DNA of 64,000 bases from Acinetobacter sp. ANC 4169 (GTDB lineage Bacteria > Pseudomonadota > Gammaproteobacteria > Pseudomonadales > Moraxellaceae), in contig NZ_NEGE01000018.1 of assembly GCF_002135355.1 (NCBI RefSeq), positions 1 to 64,000 on the forward strand, written 5' to 3'. Of this stretch, positions 61,801-64,000 are shown piece by piece (position 1 is the stretch's first letter; every line of letters begins with the position of its first letter). The notes beneath the pieces are model-generated. The model worked only from the letters and a program-made list of their open reading frames with translations, had not been told where the DNA came from and did no database searches. Position numbers and translations under genes: made by a program.

Positions 61801-62505
61801 CTATCGAATTCGTGCTTCATCCAAATGACGGGCACCTTCTAAAATCATACGAATCATGATCATGGTCTGTTCAGCAATTTCTTTGCGTTCAGCCGCGGAA
61901 ATATCAATAACCGTTGCTCCCATATTAAATACCAGCTGGGTAATGGCTTTTGCTACGATATCGGGGTGAGAAAGCCTGTTGTTATTGAGACGTTCTAAAC
62001 GAATTAAATCTTCCTGTAATTCTTGCTGGAAATAGTTTAATTGACGTTCAACCGCTAATTTATAAGACGCAGAGCCGGTATAAGCTTCACGTAGCAATAA
62101 GCTTAAATTTCCTTCATCTGCATCTAACTGTTCAATAAAAATTTCCACTGAACTGCGAATAATGCTGTTTTGCTTAGACGCTTTTAGGCGTGCCTGATGC
62201 AAAATTTGACGTAACACAATTCCGGCGCGATCAATCAGCTCAATCGCAAGTTCATCTATATCTCTGAAATGTCGATAAAAACTGTTTGGAGCAATACCCG
62301 CTTCACGGGCAACTTCACGTAGGCTTAAGGATGAAATACTTTTTTGTGGTCCAATTAAATTCAGTGTGGCTTGAAACAGTTCTTCTTTGGTAATGGTGGC
62401 TTTTCGACCGACAGTACGGACGATCACAGGCTCATGAGTCAGACTATGTGCATCAATTGTAGCATCAACATTTTTTTTGATTGAAGACTGGTTCATATTT
62501 TTCAA
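61801..62505 (-). CDS. TetR-family repressor, FabR/DesT-like
   Basis: A 234-residue protein. The N-terminal HTH SSLSLREVAREAGIAPNSF and the following YRHFRDIDELAIELID are nearly as in E. coli FabR, and the C-terminal ligand domain has the same arrangement (IRSSVEIFIEQLDADEGNLS). Such regulators sense acyl-CoA or acyl-ACP unsaturation and control unsaturated fatty-acid genes. It is divergent from the ferredoxin reductase-desaturase operon with a gap of about 120-130 bp, as with Pseudomonas desT and desCB. Autoregulation is plausible. Confidence 0.9.
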   Translation of the reverse strand: MKNMNQSSIKKNVDATIDAHSLTHEPVIVRTVGRKATITKEELFQATLNLIGPQKSISSLSLREVAREAGIAPNSFYRHFRDIDELAIELIDRAGIVLRQILHQARLKASKQNSIIRSSVEIFIEQLDADEGNLSLLLREAYTGSASYKLAVERQLNYFQQELQEDLIRLERLNNNRLSHPDIVAKAITQLVFNMGATVIDISAAERKEIAEQTMIMIRMILEGARHLDEARIR

Positions 62506-62635
62506 GGCATTAGAGACACCAAAACATTATAGCTGTTGCTGGGTCGCTTGGGAAACAAATAGAAACACTGAGAATATATATACAAATATATATACATGTG
62601 TATAATAATTAAAATTCAATCGCGTGGTGCTTACT
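62506..62635. promoter_or_regulatory. Intergenic control region of repressor and desaturase operon
   Basis: An AT-rich repeat, AATATATATACAAATATATATACA near 62573-62596 as two direct ATATATATACA units, lies in the gap. It is a candidate operator region, but the FabR/DesT consensus was not found as such. Confidence 0.4.
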
Positions 62636-63700
62636 ATGCATGTGTTAGAAAAAACTAAATCTCCCTTGGGATCACTTGCTGAAAGTGTTATTGATCAGCA
62701 CGCAGCCAATTTCTGGTTGCAAAAATTCAATTCGCTTTGGTCAATCAATCAAGCCTTGGGCAAAATTGTCCAAAAAGAAAATTCTGCACAAAATATGGTG
62801 AGCTTAACCATTCAGTTCAATCGTCATTTCAAGGTTGGACAAGCGGGGCAGCATCATCCGATCTTTGTAGAAGTCAACGGCATTCGCTATGAACGTAGCT
62901 ACAGTTTGACTCAGCTTGATGCACAACATGTCTTATTGACGGTGAAAAAAGTCGATCAGGGTAAAGTCAGTTCTTGGTTGGTTGAACAGGCTCAAGTAGG
63001 CGATATTCTTGAATTTGGTCAGCCTTATGGCGATATGCTGTTACCTACGCAGGCTCAGCCAATGGTATTGCTTGCTGCAGGTAGTGGTATTACGCCAATG
63101 CTGAGTTTACTCAAGGCCTTAGCCAAGACTGACCAGATGACCGCACCCATCCAGCTATTGTATTGGGTGAAACAATATGCCGATTTTGCCTTTAAAGCGC
63201 TTTTCGAAAAACTGGCTGAACAATACCCTAATTTCTCATTTCAGGTTTTTTATACCCAAGAAGAGGATGCAGGTGAGCGTCTAAACCAAGACCATGCGAC
63301 TTTGGTTACACATATTGAAAATAGTGTGGTTTATGCTTGCGGCCCTTCCGGATTTGTCGCACAGGCAGAACAGTTATTTGCCCATGCACAGAGTTTCAAA
63401 AGTGAAGCTTTCAGCATGAGTACTGTTGAAAATTCTGACATTGGCTTTGTCAATATTACCTTGTTGAAGTCGAAAAAAGTGGTTGCTATTCCTAAAGGAC
63501 AGTCCATTTTAACCAGCCTGGAACAGCAAAATATCAAACCGACGCATGGTTGCCGTATGGGGATCTGTAACAAATGCGTCTGTAATAAAGTAGAAGGTTC
63601 GACCAAGAATATGGTGAATGGCAGTCAGAATTCAGAACCCGGTAATGTCTTAAAAATATGTGTCAATTCAGCTCAGTCAGATCTTGTGATTGATTTATAA
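62636..63700 (+). CDS. Ferredoxin reductase-type flavoprotein partner of desaturase (DesC-like)
   Basis: About 354 residues from the ATG at 62636. A GTG at 62624 is an alternative. The FAD-binding domain has RSYSLTQLD, the NAD(P)-binding domain has LLAAGSGITPMLSLL and YACGPSGFVAQAEQLF, and the C-terminal plant-type 2Fe-2S domain has cysteines in GCRMGICNKCVC plus one later. It moves electrons from NAD(P)H to the acyl desaturase encoded just downstream. The 14-bp gap to the desaturase gene implies one operon. Confidence 0.88.
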   Translation: MHVLEKTKSPLGSLAESVIDQHAANFWLQKFNSLWSINQALGKIVQKENSAQNMVSLTIQFNRHFKVGQAGQHHPIFVEVNGIRYERSYSLTQLDAQHVLLTVKKVDQGKVSSWLVEQAQVGDILEFGQPYGDMLLPTQAQPMVLLAAGSGITPMLSLLKALAKTDQMTAPIQLLYWVKQYADFAFKALFEKLAEQYPNFSFQVFYTQEEDAGERLNQDHATLVTHIENSVVYACGPSGFVAQAEQLFAHAQSFKSEAFSMSTVENSDIGFVNITLLKSKKVVAIPKGQSILTSLEQQNIKPTHGCRMGICNKCVCNKVEGSTKNMVNGSQNSEPGNVLKICVNSAQSDLVIDL

Positions 63701-63714
63701 GTGAGTCAAAAATC

Positions 63715-64000
63715 ATGAATATGCCCGTTAAAGTAGAATATTTTAAAAATCCTAAAAATGGTGAGCTCACTCAATCTCAACTGGATGATTTAGCACGTGA
63801 GTTAGATGCAATTAAACAAGAAGTGTTAGATGATATTGGCGAAAAAGATGCCAAATATATCCGTCGTGTTTATTCGACTATTCGTTATGCTTCTATTGCT
63901 GGTCGTGCCTGTTTATTTGCCGGCTGGTTCCCGCCAGCATGGCTATTAGGCACCGGTTTACTTGGCTTTGCCAAAATTATGGAAAATATGGAACTCGGTC
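63715..64000 (+). CDS. Acyl-CoA/acyl-lipid desaturase, N-terminal part (runs off window)
   Basis: An open frame of 95 complete codons from ATG at 63715 continues past the window edge. Its N-terminus (MNMPVKVEYFKNPKNGELTQ) and the KYIRRVYSTIRYASIAGRACLF segment, followed by a likely membrane helix (FPPAWLLGTGLLGFAKIMEN), match membrane-bound stearoyl-CoA-type desaturases. The histidine boxes lie outside. It follows the ferredoxin reductase, which fits a desCB-type pair introducing double bonds in membrane lipids. Confidence 0.85.
   Translation, partial: MNMPVKVEYFKNPKNGELTQSQLDDLARELDAIKQEVLDDIGEKDAKYIRRVYSTIRYASIAGRACLFAGWFPPAWLLGTGLLGFAKIMENMELG

Overview
The window looks like a chromosomal segment of an Acinetobacter species (Moraxellaceae, Gammaproteobacteria). 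This rests on low-to-moderate GC, the style of the proteins, an isolated gspL-gspM pair outside any large type II secretion operon, an IS30-type transposase fragment, a desaturase/ferredoxin-reductase/TetR locus and several small Acinetobacter-type hypothetical proteins. Assignment is from gene content and remembered family features, with no database search.

Layout. 1-300: edge of an IS30-family insertion sequence. 425-7200: glutathione transferase, an mdaB/ygiN-type quinone redox pair, thiG-thiS-DUF423, rpoH, a TusA-like protein, a cold-shock gene, an RhlB-like helicase, then a 266-bp MITE-like repeat. 7246-14960: a lipoprotein, a nitroreductase, gpsA-sixA-gspL-gspM, then pyrD-cvpA-purF. 15051-24795: an apparently inactive M48 peptidase relative, a probable HolD-like gene coupled to a 2-hydroxyacid dehydrogenase, a BepA-like periplasmic protease, GFA and secreted proteins, yqeY-rpsU divergent from tsaD, a GAF-GGDEF cyclase and DUF4385. 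25195-33792: a lipoprotein, a second full MITE copy whose end forms part of the stop codon of a double-length Lrp-type regulator, a divergent MFS transporter-amidase operon, a DUF815 ATPase, and a patatin gene overlapping a kinase-fold gene.

33900-34527 is a tRNA cluster: Leu(UAG), Trp(CCA), Leu(UAG), Leu(CAG), Leu(UAG), with the last three in repeat units of about 156 bp. 34669-49231: small unknown genes, gloB, phzF-type, a large M16 protease, a decayed amidohydrolase, DUF3144, two tandem CYTH/CHAD proteins of equal length (the second with a degraded CHAD half), a Mpo1-like protein, thiE-hemL and a GlcG/HbpS-like protein. 49504-64000: a membrane-anchored DUF4760-like protein with a 3 x 42-bp repeat, an orphan isochorismatase/aryl-carrier protein, rluA, rapA, an orphan PAAR spike protein, an alpha/beta hydrolase, a minimal chaperone-usher pilus operon divergent from a LuxR-type response regulator, and a DesT/FabR-type repressor divergent from a ferredoxin reductase-acyl desaturase operon cut by the window end.

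Most of the segment is housekeeping core genome. The less ordinary parts are the MITE family (two full copies and one 44-bp end-to-end remnant), the duplicated leucine tRNA block, inactive-looking enzyme relatives (M48, isochorismatase, second CHAD) and unexplained structured intergenic DNA near 46.4 kb and 35.3 kb. I see no CRISPR array, prophage, rRNA operon or clear multi-gene defence system.
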